From: Cyclina sinensis
Taxonomy: Eukaryota; Mollusca; Bivalvia; Venerida; Veneridae
Direction: 5' to 3'
Assembly (NCBI GenBank): GCA_012932295.1
Contig: JAAONU010000013.1
Span: 41,492,627-41,556,626 of the forward strand
DNA length: 64,000 nucleotides
Part shown: positions 1 to 15,200 of the stretch, one piece after another
Layout: the number at the start of each line of letters is the position of its first letter
Position numbering within the stretch: the stretch's first letter is position 1
Notes under the pieces: model-generated
Databases searched by the model: none
Told to the model about the DNA's origin: nothing
What the model saw: the letters and a program-made list of their open reading frames with translations, nothing else
Translations under genes and position numbers: made by a program

Positions 1-120
1 ACTACAGCTTCGATAATCAGTTACTTAATGTTAATCCTTCACTTCTCATTTTTGCATTTTCGCTTTGCAGATATGAGCATATTTCATATGCATTCCTTAT
101 CAGTGTGTTTACTTGTTGGC

Positions 121-270
121 AATTTCAGTTTTAATCATCGTGGTATAATAACATTGCTTCTGTTTACTTTTACCCCAGAAGAAATAAATGGAAACATTAT
201 AACAATCAGTACAAATAAAGGAAGACATTTCAAAGACAGCTGTTGTTTATGGTAATACTCAATATACATA
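121..270 (+). repeat. Old paralogous segment (partner 3871-4013)
   Basis: GAAATAAATGGAAACATTAT then AACAATCAGTACAAATAAAG aligns with GAAATAAACAAAATCATTAT then AACGAACAGTATATATAAAT. The blocks CTGTTGTTT and AATACTCAA follow in both. Similarity is about 70% by eye. It suggests an old local duplication of about 3.75 kb, but I could not extend it convincingly. Confidence 0.4.
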
Positions 271-3200
271 AATTAATATACATAAATTAAGGCCATGTAA
301 GGCTGTCCTTCTGAATCTCTTTGTTACGAACATAGAGTTTGTAAGACTATATTTTCTTTATTGTTTACTTGGTATGGAGCATACTTGTTTGAAAATGCTT
401 AATTAGAAAGTGCAACAATTTCTTTAATTAAAGTTATCCTGCCAACATCCTTGGCTGTCACGGAAACGAATTGATATGAATGCATGTTATAAGACTTTTC
501 TGTCTTAGCAGTTACAGCACGACGTACGTTTTACAAAAATAAGTCACGTCTTTTTCTTGCCTTGTGTAACAGTTTTTGTTTAGGTGTAACGTCTTACACA
601 TTCTAAACTCTGTGAATTGCATTATTATTTTACGAATTGCAGTTTTCTTTTCCTTCATTAAGGATGTGATTTAGAAACATTATTGCAATCTGTTGACTCT
701 GCAGTTGGTGTTAAATAATTACTATAAAACATATGTATTGCTTCTACAGTTGATGCGAGGCAGACATTTCCGTTTTACGAACGGTAATTTAAAAAATATT
801 AGGATACTTAGATATGAATTGAATGTTTACATTGTTCATTAACAAGATAAAGACAAAACGTCATTCCTTACGCCCTGAAAAGGAGTTAGAAAGGAAACAA
901 TGATATTAAAGTGTTTTCTATACATCTAATAAATACGGAATATTTCTTAAAGCGTATTTTTGGGTTAAGGCTCTTAGGGTATCACCCAGTATAGTGGCGA
1001 GTTTTGTAACTGCGAAAGAGCATCTAATGACAAAGAGCCGGAGATTTTTGGACATCCTTATTGTGCAGCCCTCCGATCCCATCTGCGACCCCATTTGCGG
1101 CCTTAGTTTTAACAATATGCAATCATTCGAATTCACTTTATGTTAACGAGAGACAGAGTGCCAAATATTTGTTTTGCGTTTTTAGGTAAATGATTGTTAT
1201 TTAAATTTAACAAAGAAATAGATTGTAATTGATATACAATTTTGTTCAGTGCACGTACAACAGACTTACAATCTTTTAGAATTCTGAAAATGCCAGCAGA
1301 CGATGCGAACGTTACTAAAATAACTGTGTATTGCTCTATCTATTTGAGCTTATTTATCGTCGGTACCGGTTGCCCACATGACCGACGCCCTATGAAGAGG
1401 TTAGTTGGGGGAAAGTGCACGATACAGAAAGCTTTCCATTCAAATGACACCTTTGGTTCTTTTCCATGCTTAGTATATAGCACTGATAAGTGAATATAAT
1501 GTTCACTTTCTTAACTTTATCAACAGTACTTTTATTATATTCTTAAATTATATACAGTAGTTTAGTTATCAAAGATTATATTTTATAGGGTATTCATTAT
1601 AGCCTATGCTTGTAAAGAGCTTTTAATACTGTATTTGTTTTAAATGATTCACACTCTGACAATATTTACTTACATAGACAGAACATTAAAGCAAGAAGAC
1701 AACTATCAATATCGCAAGAAATATTGCATCAAAGTGTAATCACATGTACAATCAATTATTGACCATAGCCCGTTGGATGGTGTTTTTAGCAGCCATCTTG
1801 TTATGTATCGGTTACATCTTTCAAGAATTAGTTTATGCACATCTAAAATAGAAACACATTTTATCTGTATTTCAAAAGAAATTGCTTGAAGATCCTTTCG
1901 AATAATAATAAATTCCTTCAAGTATTCTGACATGAAGGAAGGATCGAAGAAACTAAATATATATTGATCTAATATCAAAGGTCAAGTAAAAGCCAACTAG
2001 TGCAGTTTAGAAGTCCTGTAAGGGCTGTCCAATTATTCTGAGGCATTCATTGTGCCGTGTTTTACCGAACGTGACACTAAGTTGTTTGGATTTTCGTAGA
2101 AAATTGCATAAAAACCTGCTGTTGTATAAAATATCATGCAACAAACATCGCAAATTTGTCTCGGGTTTGATATTATGAAAGCAAGACATCTTTTTATAGA
2201 GTTTGTATTTAAGAAAGTTGAATGATTCTACTGTTTTATTCTGGATATCAAGGCATAGAACGCAATTTTGCAACATTTATGTGCAAATGTAATGTTTTGT
2301 TTCCTAATTTGTACACAGCTTTTGTCATTTCTTGACATTTATTTATTCATAATGCTTTGCTTTTGACTGGAGTATTGCGTGCAGTGTATTTTTATTGAAC
2401 AAAAGTCTGTTACAAGCCTTACGGGTGCAATTATCTTTTAAGATCCATTCGCTCAAAGACTCTTTAGATATTTCCTCACGGATGTCGATATAGAATGCAT
2501 GAAATATTAAAAATTACGATGTTATTGAACTGATTTAAAAATAACTAGGGTTAATTTAGTTGCATGTAATTAAAAAAACTGCTTGCGAAAAACAGGTGCG
2601 CTATATCTTGTCTTTACACCTTGTTTCCAATAAAAAAAATTATTAGTACACGCATTTTGTAGTACGTGAAATATCGTCGATGTTGTGACAGTAATCTTGA
2701 TTAAAAAATAATCAGCAAAAATATCTCGCCACACCTTAAAGAACTTTCAGATTTTGAAAATTTCGTCAACAAATTACACGAATGCACAAGACTGGTCAAC
2801 TTAAGAATTTTGTCACATCAAGAACTAATAATAAGGAAATCGTGAAAACGTAAATAATATATTATTTGAAGTCTTGTCACGCTGATACTTGTAATTACAG
2901 AAACACAGAATTGCATATTTTGGAAACGCTTCGTACTGAGTTACAATTATAATGAAATTGATTCATAAATTTGATTTTGATGAAAGTTGCAGGTTAAACG
3001 TTCATGAAAGTTTAATAAACTTATTGCAATTTGCTTTGTAAGAAATCAGTTATTATGTTTCGAAGATAACGAATATTTTTCTTTCCGCTCTTATGACTTA
3101 GTCGGTAACAAAGTAAAACACTGCCTTATGAAACAATAGAATTCTATGTTATTTCTCCATTATTTCTAAACGAACGAATAAATATCTGTGTTTGGATTTT

Positions 3201-3870
3201 ACGACCCTAAAATATTTTCATTAGTGAGCGGAAAATGCGACATGTCTTCTCGTACGAAGTATTCCTTAATGTCCTGAAGCCAATATTATTCCCTATAGGA
3301 GAGCAAATAGATTGCTAGGATTAAATCGAGAGCTTTAGAAACATCGACAATATGAATATTAGAAATGTCTTCTTGACAAATGGATTATAGAGTTTTATTC
3401 CTTTTACAACTTCCATGCAATTAGAGGATTCTTCTGATGAATGCAACTTTGGTATAAAGAAGAAACTTCTTTTTTGTCAGAACCTTGATATCTGACGTAA
3501 ATATAACATTTTGAGAGAATCAAAGGAAACGTAACGTCTAAAATATGAGAACGTTCTGTTATGTTTAGTAATGATTTTAAAATGCTTGAGAACTGAATGA
3601 TGCAATTCAGTCTTTACGGCTGGTTTGATTACACTGACGCCTTTAAGTTAAAAGCTCTTTCAACATCCGAGTCCATATTATGCAGTCATCTTAAATCATT
3701 CAGTACGCTCTTTTCAAGAAGTTTTGCTCTGATCAAGTGTAGTAATTATTCTTCCCGTCTGTTATATCAATGTCCACATTAAGGCTTATTTAAAACAAAT
3801 CAGGAGCTTTGATAACTGATCAGCAGAATAGTGCTAAATTACATAATTATCAACAGTAGACTGCTAAACC
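271..3870. other. Non-coding AT-rich DNA, no gene seen
   Basis: All ORFs are under 95 codons, lack family-like motifs and overlap randomly on both strands. No RNA gene or repeat is recognised. Confidence 0.6.
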
Positions 3871-4013
3871 AGTTTTCAAATGAATCAATCCCATGATTAT
3901 ATTCTGTTTCATTCTTTCGCTCCAGTAGAAATAAACAAAATCATTATAACGAACAGTATATATAAATGCAGATATTTCAGTCATCTGTTGTTTTGAAAAT
4001 ACTCAAGTCACAT
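3871..4013 (+). repeat. Old paralogous segment (partner 121-270)
   Basis: See the partner entry. The shared order of GAAATAAA, ATTATAACxAxCAGTA, CTGTTGTTTT and AATACTCAA is the evidence. No coding content. Confidence 0.4.
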
Positions 4014-5110
4014 GAGAAAATGCATTTAGTGACAGTCACGTGAGATTGGCTATCCGACGTATTGTGAGACTAATATTTTTAGGATATTTTGATCTATTAT
4101 CCGCTAGATGAGTCGCGCATTACCCAACGCTGATATAAAAGTTGCAAAAACGATGAATGTTGAAAAGTTTGATGTTGAGTTACTATGTTTCAAGAAAGAG
4201 TTAAGTGAAATATTCTATAAAGACGTCCGTGTCCTTAAATAGATGAAATATTGAAGTCTTAACCAGTTAAGTGTTATTTTAGCCGACACGTTTTAGCAAT
4301 GACTGTTTTATCAGACTTAACATGTTACTTATTACTGTAATAATGCTTGTAAATTCAGTTGCACTGAATTGCAATAAATACAAAAACAAGTCTGTAGTGA
4401 TCATGAATGCTTGTATTGCAGTCTTGTAGTAATGTCCTTCTATTACTTAATTTCCTGAGGGAATATTTCAGACTGTCGCTTCTACTAGAAATCACTATCG
4501 GCTGTATGTTGTCGACGTTCCTTTCGTTCGTCAGTGCGATTTCGTCATCTGATTCTAGAACAAACTGAAAGAATTGACCCCTTCTTATCTTTTGTTTTTG
4601 CATGTGATTACATTTTTATTCTCTGACGATTTCGTAACAAAGAGGTAAAAAGAAAGGTGACATCTGAAGGACAAAACAACTTATAACTTTCCTGATATGA
4701 GAGGATTAAGTTTCATTACAAGATAATTTCTATTTAGATTGTGTTTTTCATTCATACTAAATGAAAAAGAAAATCGTTAACTTCCGGTTAAATTAGAAAT
4801 CCCAAAATTGAAACTTAAACACATTATTATTTGTAACTACATAAATAATTTATTTTTAAAAAATGGTGCATTTGTCAATTTTAGTATAAATTCTGTAGTT
4901 TTGTAGTCTTCCAAATGCTGTCTTGTATTTGTTATATTTTTGATAGACCTGTTCTATTAACTTTGTGGAACATGTACGTGTGTATGCATTAGTGTGTTAG
5001 AAACTTGTGTTAAAAACAGGCAATTTTGAACACTAGACTGGAGTAATTTTAGATGTTTGATGTACTTGATGAATAATGATATTTATTGTTTATATCATGT
5101 ACGTTGTTTT

Positions 5111-5310
5111 TAGCTCACCTGAGCACCGGTGAGTTTTTGTGATGGGACTGTGTCCGTCATCCGTCGTCAACTTTTTGCTTTAACAAAATGTCCTTTGAAA
5201 CAAATGGGCCAGATTTTATCAAACTTTCCTGGAATGTTCCGTATATGAAGCTCTACCAAAGTTTTTCCAACAATTCAGTGTCATGAATAACTCAGGAACT
5301 TAAATCAGGA
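5111..5310 (+). mobile_element. AGCTCACC-type interspersed repeat fragment
   Basis: It opens TAGCTCACCTGAGCACCGGTGAG, an imperfect palindrome, then has TGTGTCCGTCATCCGTCGTC and AACAAATGGGCCAGATTTTATC. This is the known layout of a repeat family common in bivalve genomes. It has no ORF, and the right end is uncertain. Confidence 0.6.
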
Positions 5311-8300
5311 AGAGCTTTGTATCAAAATAGTTCATTCTTCCTAATTTGACTCAGCATATGATCAGAATTACATTTTATTTTGTATGTAGTATGCGATGAC
5401 AAAGTGACGAAAGAAGAACAAATGTAAAGAGTGAGAACCCTAACCATTGTTACAGTTCTATTTTCTGTGAGAATTTCTCAACGAATAACAGAATTGTTTA
5501 TCCTGTTTACATATGTAACCTTACACAACTTTTAAAAGTTTGTAGACTAGAGGTTTGCATAAAAATGTGTTTGCTTTTTTTCTGTAATGTTCCAAGAGTC
5601 AAGCATGCGAACGTAGGATTAGGATGCACAGGCAAATTATGAAAAGTTATCGTGACAAATTGCTGAAGAACAAACCAGGAAATCACTTACAATAGTGTAG
5701 ACAGCACATTACCTTTTCATAATTTTGTCTTTCTGTTCGCAAAACATGCGTATCAATGAGACAGTTATTCATCTAACAAAGATATTTATAAATATTTATT
5801 TCCTCGAGTGGAAAAAAACGCATGTCGACATAGATATATATTGTAATTGTAGACATACAATACTTCTCTAATGGAATAGCTGAATTCATTGTTAATGTTT
5901 CATAAATCTCTTATCAAACAGCTTCAGATCCTCTGATTTAATGAATCCTGATAAATCTCCTATAAAACACGTAATAGAAAGTTCTTGTTATTTTAAAACT
6001 TACATTTATTCTTTAGAAGACGAATTTGTAATTTACTTTAAACATTACTTTCTAACAAAATTTATTATGTTGTTTATTAAATGGATATATTATAACTTCA
6101 AAGAACATAAATCTTAAAACAACTGTGAGCAAATACTCTAAGATGAATTAACCAGGCCAATCTTTAATTTCATTTTTTATTAAAGAACGTAAGGACCAAG
6201 ATTTCTTGAAAGCATTAATTTTATACTTTGTCCCAGAACATGGAGAGCCTTTAGTATCTAATTAAAACATACTGTGATGGTAATGGGAAAGTAAGGAAAG
6301 GGAACTCGTTGAATTATTAGATAAGTAAAACACTTTAACGACAAAGATAGGAGTGCCATGTTAGGTTTTATATTTTTCTGTTTACGACGTTGAATGATTT
6401 TAATTGCAACTTTATCCCTTTTTATGTTTAACTGGGGCTGAAATGGAGTTTATGTGGTTTCATTTACTGCTTTGCGTATTTTCCTGTCACATATAAAGAA
6501 GCTACTTAAGCTGTTAGTTTTAGGCATGGTCATAGCTCTAAGGTTTCACATCGTACCTTTGTATCTGATTTACTTTGAATTCATGGCCAGAATAAATGAC
6601 AATTTGTAAATCTTGACCAGGGAAAATGAACGGAAATACAAGTTTGTCTTCTGGTATGATTATTTTTGTAATCTCTTTTGCTTCTGAACACATGAAGGTA
6701 TTTGCATTTTAATATAAAAAAATGAAAATGTCAGTACTCTTTTTAGGACTTTATTATTGACTATAGACTATTTTTGGATCTATCGTGGTTACCTAATGAC
6801 TTAATAACTGGTTATTTAAATAGTATAGCATAGAACGAATATAAAGACCTCTACTCAAAAAAAAACAATGAAACATCACTTGCATACTGTTAACTGTAAA
6901 CAACATAATCTTAACAAAGAGAAAATATATTTTAAGTTCAGACACGTATGCAAGAATCCGGAAAGCTACTTCATTAGCATTTGATTATGCCGAGAGTTAT
7001 TGAACACGAAACAGCGACTTTCCAAATGGGAATATGTTTGATTTACGTGATTGTCTGATCCAGTCAATTTCCATGGGAAAACGATTTATTTTTCCTTCAT
7101 CAGGTAATGCTACGGAGAATGTTTTTCTTCGTTTTAAGAATTTGTTTTGTTTGCCTGGGATGAATAGCATGGAGACATTTATTTCTTATGTGTCCTAGTT
7201 CTGTATTGTTTTTTATTAGTAGCTCCTCAAATGCTCATACTTTTAGGATATTTGCTGCGAGGCGAATAATGTATCCAAACTTATCCTACTTCAAAGCCAG
7301 ATAAGAAATTATTACTGCATATCAATTAGAGATCATATTTGATATCATGCAACTGTAGGATGAAAAGGAATAAAACTGCTTTTTTATTTTTTTAAATGAA
7401 GAGACAATTACATAAGATCTTATGCTCAAGACTGTTTTGTTTCGCTGTAGAGTTAAAAATAATTACCCTTTTTCATTATGTATAGAAGGGATGTACTTAC
7501 TTGTCAAATACGACCTTCGAGTTCAAAAGGAACAGTTCAAACCAAATTTATAGAAATTTTCATAAGAAATTACTGTTACGGATTTGCAGTCAAACTCGTG
7601 ACATCAAGAATCTGAAGTGAAAAACTGAATTCTAGGGGTTTTTAAAGTACTTTTTCAATCAGAATTAAGCTACAGCAATGGTTTCTCCCTGATCATTTTA
7701 CAAAGCCTTTTATGGCTTCAAATAATAAGTTTGTTAGATATTTATTAAAACAAGCGTATTGAAAAAGGCAGAAAGGAAGACTTATCATTCATCATTACTC
7801 CAGACTAATAAGTTATAGATACTTCTCCGTGGATATCAATGATTAGTGAAATCGGCGAAAATATAAAAGATTTTGAGAAAGTGCACAGAAAACTGCAATT
7901 CATCGTTTCTTGACATTTAAAGAAAGTTTTTATACTAAATACTTATAAGAGCATTTTCAAGGTTTGATGTTTGTTGAAGCAGAACTGTTTGTTTTGTTTT
8001 GTTATTATATTTATATTATTGCGGCACGCTTGTAATGTAATTTTAAAAGAAAATAGTCACGCAATAGTCGTATTTAGTACTGCAATGTTAGAGAAAAAAA
8101 GTTGAAGTTAGAAAGGTTTTCCATCATGCAATACAGAAACTAAATATAAGACACTTGAGCTGTTATAAGTATTGAATGCGATTGACATGTCCTAACAGAA
8201 TATATCATAATTTGCAGTAAATCAAATATTACTTTTTTATTAGATGCTGATTTTTATCGGTCTTGATTCAGATCATGCGTTGTGCTTACAACAATTAGAA

Positions 8301-9138
8301 ATCAACGGAGTAAGTTTGAGTACAGGCAATAGTGTTTAATTTGCATTACCAATGATTTGTAAATCTGTAGAAAAATATTTTTCGTCCGGTATTGAACAGT
8401 TAAAATATAAACATGTTTCAGTATACGTCTCGAGGATTCTTACGACTTGAAGAACAGTTGGTGTTTATTAAGTGCCATTTCAGACTGTGGATGGGTTTGC
8501 TTTATTCTTCCCCATTGCAAAGGTGTCAAGAGCATAGTACAGTGCAGCAGGTGTTTTCAAAGATTGTTATGGAATCTGTTTAAGTTTCTTTCAACTTTCT
8601 TTTAAATCCAAGATCAAAACTAATCACCATCTACAAAATATACAGTCAGAGATAATAATAATAGTGAAAAGTGTTACAGATCAAGCTGAAACACATCTTA
8701 AATCTAGTTTAGAAATAAAGCTACTGTAGTTTTCTCTTGTCCGAAACGAAACAACAAAGTCAACTTGGTGACAAGAATAATAACAATACTAGCAATAATA
8801 ACAATAGTAAGTATGTTACATGTCTATATAAACTGTTTGTTCTCAAAACATGCGTTATTTTGCCAAGCTTCTAACAACTTTCGCGTTTTATCTATATCGT
8901 AGTCTAGTTTTACCATTCGTATACATATTTTGCATTGCGATATTATATTTACCACCATCTTTTCCATGTCACTCTATGTAGGTCAGTTAATGACAGATTA
9001 AAGCGCTGTTAAAAGATGTTTTCCCCCCTCGCCTGATGTCACCAGTACAAGCTTTAGTACTAATGACATCTTTCATACTAAGCTTAAAGAGGGGATGCAT
9101 CTCGACTAGTTTACATCTAGCACATTCCTTGATATGAG
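5311..9138. other. Non-coding AT-rich DNA, no gene seen
   Basis: No ORF above 60 codons. Only short AAT-rich tracts (about 8650-8810) stand out. Confidence 0.6.
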
Positions 9139-9215
9139 CAGCAGTGGTCGACGGGTTAAAGAGCCGGACTCCCGATCCAGAAATTGCCGTAAACCTGATC
9201 TGACTGCAGCATAAA
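9139..9215 (+). mobile_element. Decayed tRNA-derived SINE head
   Basis: AGTGGTCGACGGGTTAAAG then CCGGACTCCCGATCCAG resemble a tRNA D arm and anticodon arm. The B box position (GCCGTAAACCTGATCTGAC) is mutated. It looks like an old SINE fragment. Confidence 0.35.
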
Positions 9216-12200
9216 AAGTAATTTCACTTTTAATATGTATTTAAACCAAAGAAAGCAGTTGTGCACTCGTTCTAACAATTTTTATTTTATGTTTTAGTTT
9301 ATTTATGTTTATATTGCTTGGTATAAACCGTTTGTTAGCTTATGTAACCCTCGCCGAACGAGGTAACATAAAGCTGTCAAAATTGATAGTCTAAATTATC
9401 TAATATCCTTCGGGGAAACTGTACAGTAGTTCCAACTGCATAGTATTTAACGTGAATTAAGAGTAAAAAATGATTTAACATATATTTAAATATGATTACT
9501 ACTGTTGTGAATGAATGATGTGAACAAGAGGTATTAATTTTGTGAATCTATTGCAAACCTCTCATTAACGACGCGTTCAATCTTTGGAACAGATTTATGA
9601 TTCAGTTACCCGTCATTCTTACGAGCGTTTCAATATCAGAAGTTGAGAAGAGTGAGAGCAAATCAGAGAAAGATATATCTTTTATAATTGCCTATTGGTA
9701 AAGCTTACAAGTTTAAATTGCAAGCAATCATACTTAATAAAATACAATTTCCTAATATTCATAAATCAAGATATCATAAAATTATCAGAATATATTCACT
9801 GGCAGATATTGTTTTCAAAATAATGAAGGAGTTAGAAGAAATGGCGTTCGTGTGTTTCTGAAAACACTGTCGAAGAAATAAGAGAATTGCTGTTCACAGT
9901 GGTAATAATTAGCTTTGAAAAGCTTGTTCAGGTACCATACATATCTAGTTTGTGTTTTCAGATTGTAGATTATATAACATGCTACATTACCTATGACTCC
10001 CAAGAAAGTGTTTCTTAAATAGCATGGCGAAACTGATAGGGAAGAAATACTGACACTTTTTCTCATATACATGTATATGACGGCGGATCTTCTCAACATA
10101 TGTCTCCGCTAATACGTTTGTCTTCTTCTTTTTTTCTATGACTACAAAAAGGAAAGGAAAAAAAGAAAGAAAGGACACATAATCCGAATATATTGGTTTT
10201 TTACGTCTGTATTGAACAGCTTTGATTGTCATTATGGGATACAATTTTCATAAGATATTTCCATACGACATGCGAAATGTTTCTCGTAAAAACTTACAGC
10301 TTATGTTTCTCTTTTTGGAATAAGTAAAAATCGGTAAGATATATGGAGAACTTTAAATGACAATTTCATTATTGAAAATGTCGAACTGGGAAATATTTGT
10401 GGTATTTTCGGCTTTAGACTTTTAGACAAAGAAGAAAGTTATTTGAGTGGAAAAAATATTAGTTTCTTTTAGAATTTGGAAACAAACAATAAAATCGATA
10501 AAAATAAAACGTTGAAATACTCCTTTATTATATAAATTGTAATGTCTGACGTAACCAAATCAGAATATAAAGAGCTGCAATAGTAAGTTAAGTGAAGAAT
10601 ATGTTCTACTTCACATAACAAACATGTCTTGCGACATACAAATAGCCGTATATTCTATATATAAGCTTTATCACTTGACCCTGACAACAATATAGCAAAG
10701 TTTACGTCAAACCACGTTAAGTTCTCACATTCGTTTGTTTACTTAAATTTAATGAAGACAATTAATGAGCTAAAAAATTCTGACTACTTCTGTTCATTTG
10801 ATTTAATAGCACTTTGTTATTATTTTTTATTTGATGAGTTTACATGAAGGCGTATGTCATCTGATTGCTTTTATTAAAAATCTAAAATGAGAAGAAGAAG
10901 AAAAAATAAAATAAAGCCACCCAGACCAACAATATAGTTGCCTGGAGAGTTTACAGGAATAAAATAAACAAAACTGTTGGTGAATACGCGGTCGAAGTTT
11001 ATTCTATAAGGTATTTGGTCGCAACTGTCTTTCTGCCTGTACTCTGTCTAATGGTATCCCTGGGAAATCTCAAGGCTTAATATTTATCACCTGTTAGAAC
11101 TTTGAAAATTTATTATTGGCTTTCGCTGTTTTCTGTCTAGAACTGACAGACATACTGATAGTGTAAGTGTTTTATCAAACTGATAAAACAGTCTACATAT
11201 CAAAGGTGAATTTACTGCTTCAATCAGGACATAGACTTTCGAAAACCTTGAAGAGTTTCCGAATAACAGTTGTTTTCGTGAGATGTTTCGTTGTGGTAAG
11301 TAGAGTTTATAATTATCTACTGAAACTATAACCTTAAAGATGTCAAAGAACATCAATATTTTTGATAAATGCATAAATTGATTCCTGCATAAATATCTAT
11401 AATAAGATAGCATGTTGATAAAGTCATTCAAGAAAACAACTTAAGCTGACATACAAGTGAATGTGGATACTTTCTTTTTACATCATAACTGTTAATCTTT
11501 GATAGCTGCTTACACACTTTTCCGAATATGTATGAGTCAGTTTTCTTTCTTAAAAGAAACAACTGACATTTGTTTAGTCATGCTTATGTAATTTCGATAT
11601 AAAAATTAACGCGAAAGGTAACGATTATTAGTTTAGTTTTTGAGAGAAGGACTTGCATTACTCAGCTATAAATGATCTCCAATATCATTTTTGATAAAAA
11701 TGCACCTTTGTTCGAAACTACAAAAATTGCAAATACTGATTTTGCTTACCGAGCATCAGTTAAAAAAACAAACGTCGGTATTATTGCTTTTTCTTTAGAC
11801 GCCGTTTCGGTCTCCTGGCAAACCGTTCGCATGTTTATACCTTTCCTATTTATTTCGTTCTTTCATTTGTCTCTTGCACTGACTGAACATTGTCGTTTCC
11901 ATTAAAAACATAATCATCAGAGCTATTTCCACTAAGCCTTAAAGTACTTGATCCCAAATGTTTATCATGAATATCGATAACGATGTCTGAGTATCTACAG
12001 AACATCTAATAAAAGTGAAAAGTGGTATCAACACAGGAATTTTGAGCAACAATATTAATTCTTATTGGTTCTTATTGCAATAAAATCTAAATTAATGGAT
12101 GATGATAAGTGTATCCCTTAAAAAGCCTGTATCGTCGATGTGACATTTGGTATTTCAGTATGTTTTATAAAAGAAATCCGTTTATTAGAATCTTGTTGGG

Positions 12201-15200
12201 AAGTTAAGAGATATTTTCTCCTGAAGGACTTTCCTGCTGTAGATAACTAGAATTGTCATTAGACGCTTTGATACAGGACAATCAAGACGTTTTCAACTCT
12301 AACACTCCTTATTGCACGTGTTTTACATTTCTGTTGTAAGGGTTTCTTGTTGAAGAAAACGCGTATAACAGAATGAATTTGAGTGTAAATCTGTTTATTC
12401 AACAGAGATTATGGCGGATGTTTTTGTTTAGAATTTTTAAAACATGTATATTTTACTTCGAGAAAAATCACGCTTTCGTTTGTTTGCAAATACATCTGAT
12501 GAGAATTATTTTGAATTTGAAACAGAACGACATTTTGCACGTTTGTTTCGTTCACAGTCCTGTCTGGTATGCATACTGAAATACGTATATTTTCCTGTTT
12601 CTTTTGTGACAGATCACTAACATGTACCTATTCAGACACAGTTTTTTTGCCGGCCTTACTTGCTGCATCACATTTTTAATGCAATGACTTTCCTTGATAG
12701 TTCAGGGAAAAACACATTAACTGAATTCATTTAATATTTAAGCGGGCAGGGCAAAACAAGCAGACACACACAACAGATAAAATTAGGAAAACTGCTTAAT
12801 GCATAAGTTTCCTTTGTTTAACATTCCATCAGTTGCCTTTTGGCAGATGTGCCTCACACACTGTCTGCTTTTTGATGGATATTTCAAATAAACATACTGT
12901 CTTTGAACAGAGAAGGATTATTTTCTAATCTCATTTAAAAATTTGGATATTTTTTCGGCATTTGCTATGTACCTTCTTGATACGTTACATGCGTGTGTAA
13001 CATTTCTAGATAAGACGTAATTGCATGATAAACTGTGGCAAACAATTCATTTGCTAGGGCTTTGTTTAATTAAATTTTCAGAGGGAATAAGCATGGACAG
13101 CCAAATAACCAGTGTCTAAGAAGTATAACAACTTAATGCCTATTTTGAAGCAAACACTAATTCTATTTGTGTAGTTATAAATATGTGTTGTTTTGCAAGG
13201 TAATACTGTCACAAGCCTTTGAGTTTCGCTTGCATTAAATAAGTCTGTTTAATAATCATTTTCCACCACGTGTTTGCAAGACTTAAACAAGTTTTCAACA
13301 TGCTCGGTTAGCTGTTGTCTTTACACACATTTTTTCTGTCGAACCTCAGTTTGCCTTTGATTGTCTTTACGCCAATTTGTTTTACCAAAGTATATAATTT
13401 GACTTTGTCAGTCTAAGCATTTAAACTTCAGATCAATTTCAACGTTATTGTAAGCGTATACAGTAAATTGTCGGATTTTTTGTTTGCATTTTTTTTTAAA
13501 TATCACTGTTCAGTTACTACCTATAAACTTAATTTCAGACAGGCTTTCTTTAGTGTTAGTAGGTTTCGAATAGCAGTATTAATTTGAATGTGAAAACAGA
13601 TGTTTTAATACCATCTTGAAATATTTACACACATTTCCTTTATCATTTGAAGAATGAAATATTTGGGGAAATGTTTGATTCTCATTAAAGGAAAAAAGAG
13701 AAAAAATAAAACTTCTATGGAGAAAAACATCAACAGTTTAGACTGATTTGCAATATCCAAGTTAAAATTCTATGTTTTTCTATGTAAGAATCTGACAAGT
13801 TAACAAGAATGTGTTTGACTATTTCGAGTTTGTTTCCTGCAGCTTCGGTAAAGTTTATCGTCAAATCGATTCGCCATGATCGATAACTTCTTCGCAAAAC
13901 TTGAAAACACTTGAATGTAATGAAGTGTTGTGAACGATTCTTACAGTTATCTATCTTTTATTTCAAGTCTTATGTTACGACCATTTGGCATAAGCACTGG
14001 TATCTTTAAAGAGGAGTCTGTATCAGAGATAAACGTATTAATTAAATAAATAGTGACTTTAATCTTTTGCTTGTGTTTCCATAAATACAAAAACAATTGT
14101 ATTTACTTGAATAAAGTACACGAGCCATTTTTAGACAACAGTTTGATCATTGAAATTTAATATACAGAAACAAAGAAGCCAGGATTTTATACTGGTAAAG
14201 CTGTTAAATTAGTTGAAATGTAATGTATGATTTATCTGGCAATTAAATAACGGAATGAAAATCTCTGATAAAAAAATCCTTTTCGTCACATACTAATTTC
14301 TGCAGAACATGAAGAGAAGGCTCGTTGGAATGAACTTGAACACTACACCATAGTCCACAGTCTAGAAATAAATAGAGTTATGATTACAGGAAAGTCGTGT
14401 CATATGGACAATATTGCATTTGATGTCAAGTTGATTGCCGATGTATTGATTTGGTTTGAAACATGATAATTGTAGAATAGTAGAGTGGAGCAGACAAAGG
14501 AAATGAGATGTTGTGATCTGCCAGAATCTCATCTTTTTAACGATAAGAATGTGAATAAAATGTGTTTGTGAATATTTTGTGATACAAAACGCTATGCTTG
14601 ATGTTGAGCTTTATTGTATAAATATTTACTTGATGTCAAGGTTGAGTCAATAAATTGGTCATAAATAAACACACTTCTGCCTTCTTTTTCTTTTTTCTTT
14701 TTGAGGTGGGGGGTCCTTTTACTGTCATCAACGTGAAATATTAAACTGTTTTGTGTAACAATAACCTTTTTTGTTTTTTTTGACTGATTAAAAAATGATC
14801 ATCAGCTGAAACTTTAATAATCTTTCCAAGTTAATATTTTCGCGAAAACTTTCGACGGAGATTAATGGTCTGGAACAACAGAAAATTGTTTTAAGAAAAT
14901 AATTGTGTTCATCTCAGTGACAGGTTTCTTTATGTTAGTCAATTTATAAGAATTTCATAGAATGATAGTTAATATTTAATATTGCTTTACAAATTCAAAC
15001 AAAGCTAATTGTCAACTATGTCTGAAACCTAGTATATAACAATTCATAAAAAACTAATGAAACATAAACATTTTTTTTTCTATAAGACAAATGTTCTAAT
15101 TCCTTGCAATCTTAAAATAAAATGAAGTGTCGTGCAATGGTTAGAACTTGACTAATAGGGATTTAACAAAGAACCCTATATAAGACATTAAATCGAAAAC

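Noticed and set aside
11087..11431. 114-codon minus-strand ORF in copy A
   Set aside because: The homologous stretch in copy B (about 19090-19440) contains indels that would break the frame; no sign of coding constraint.
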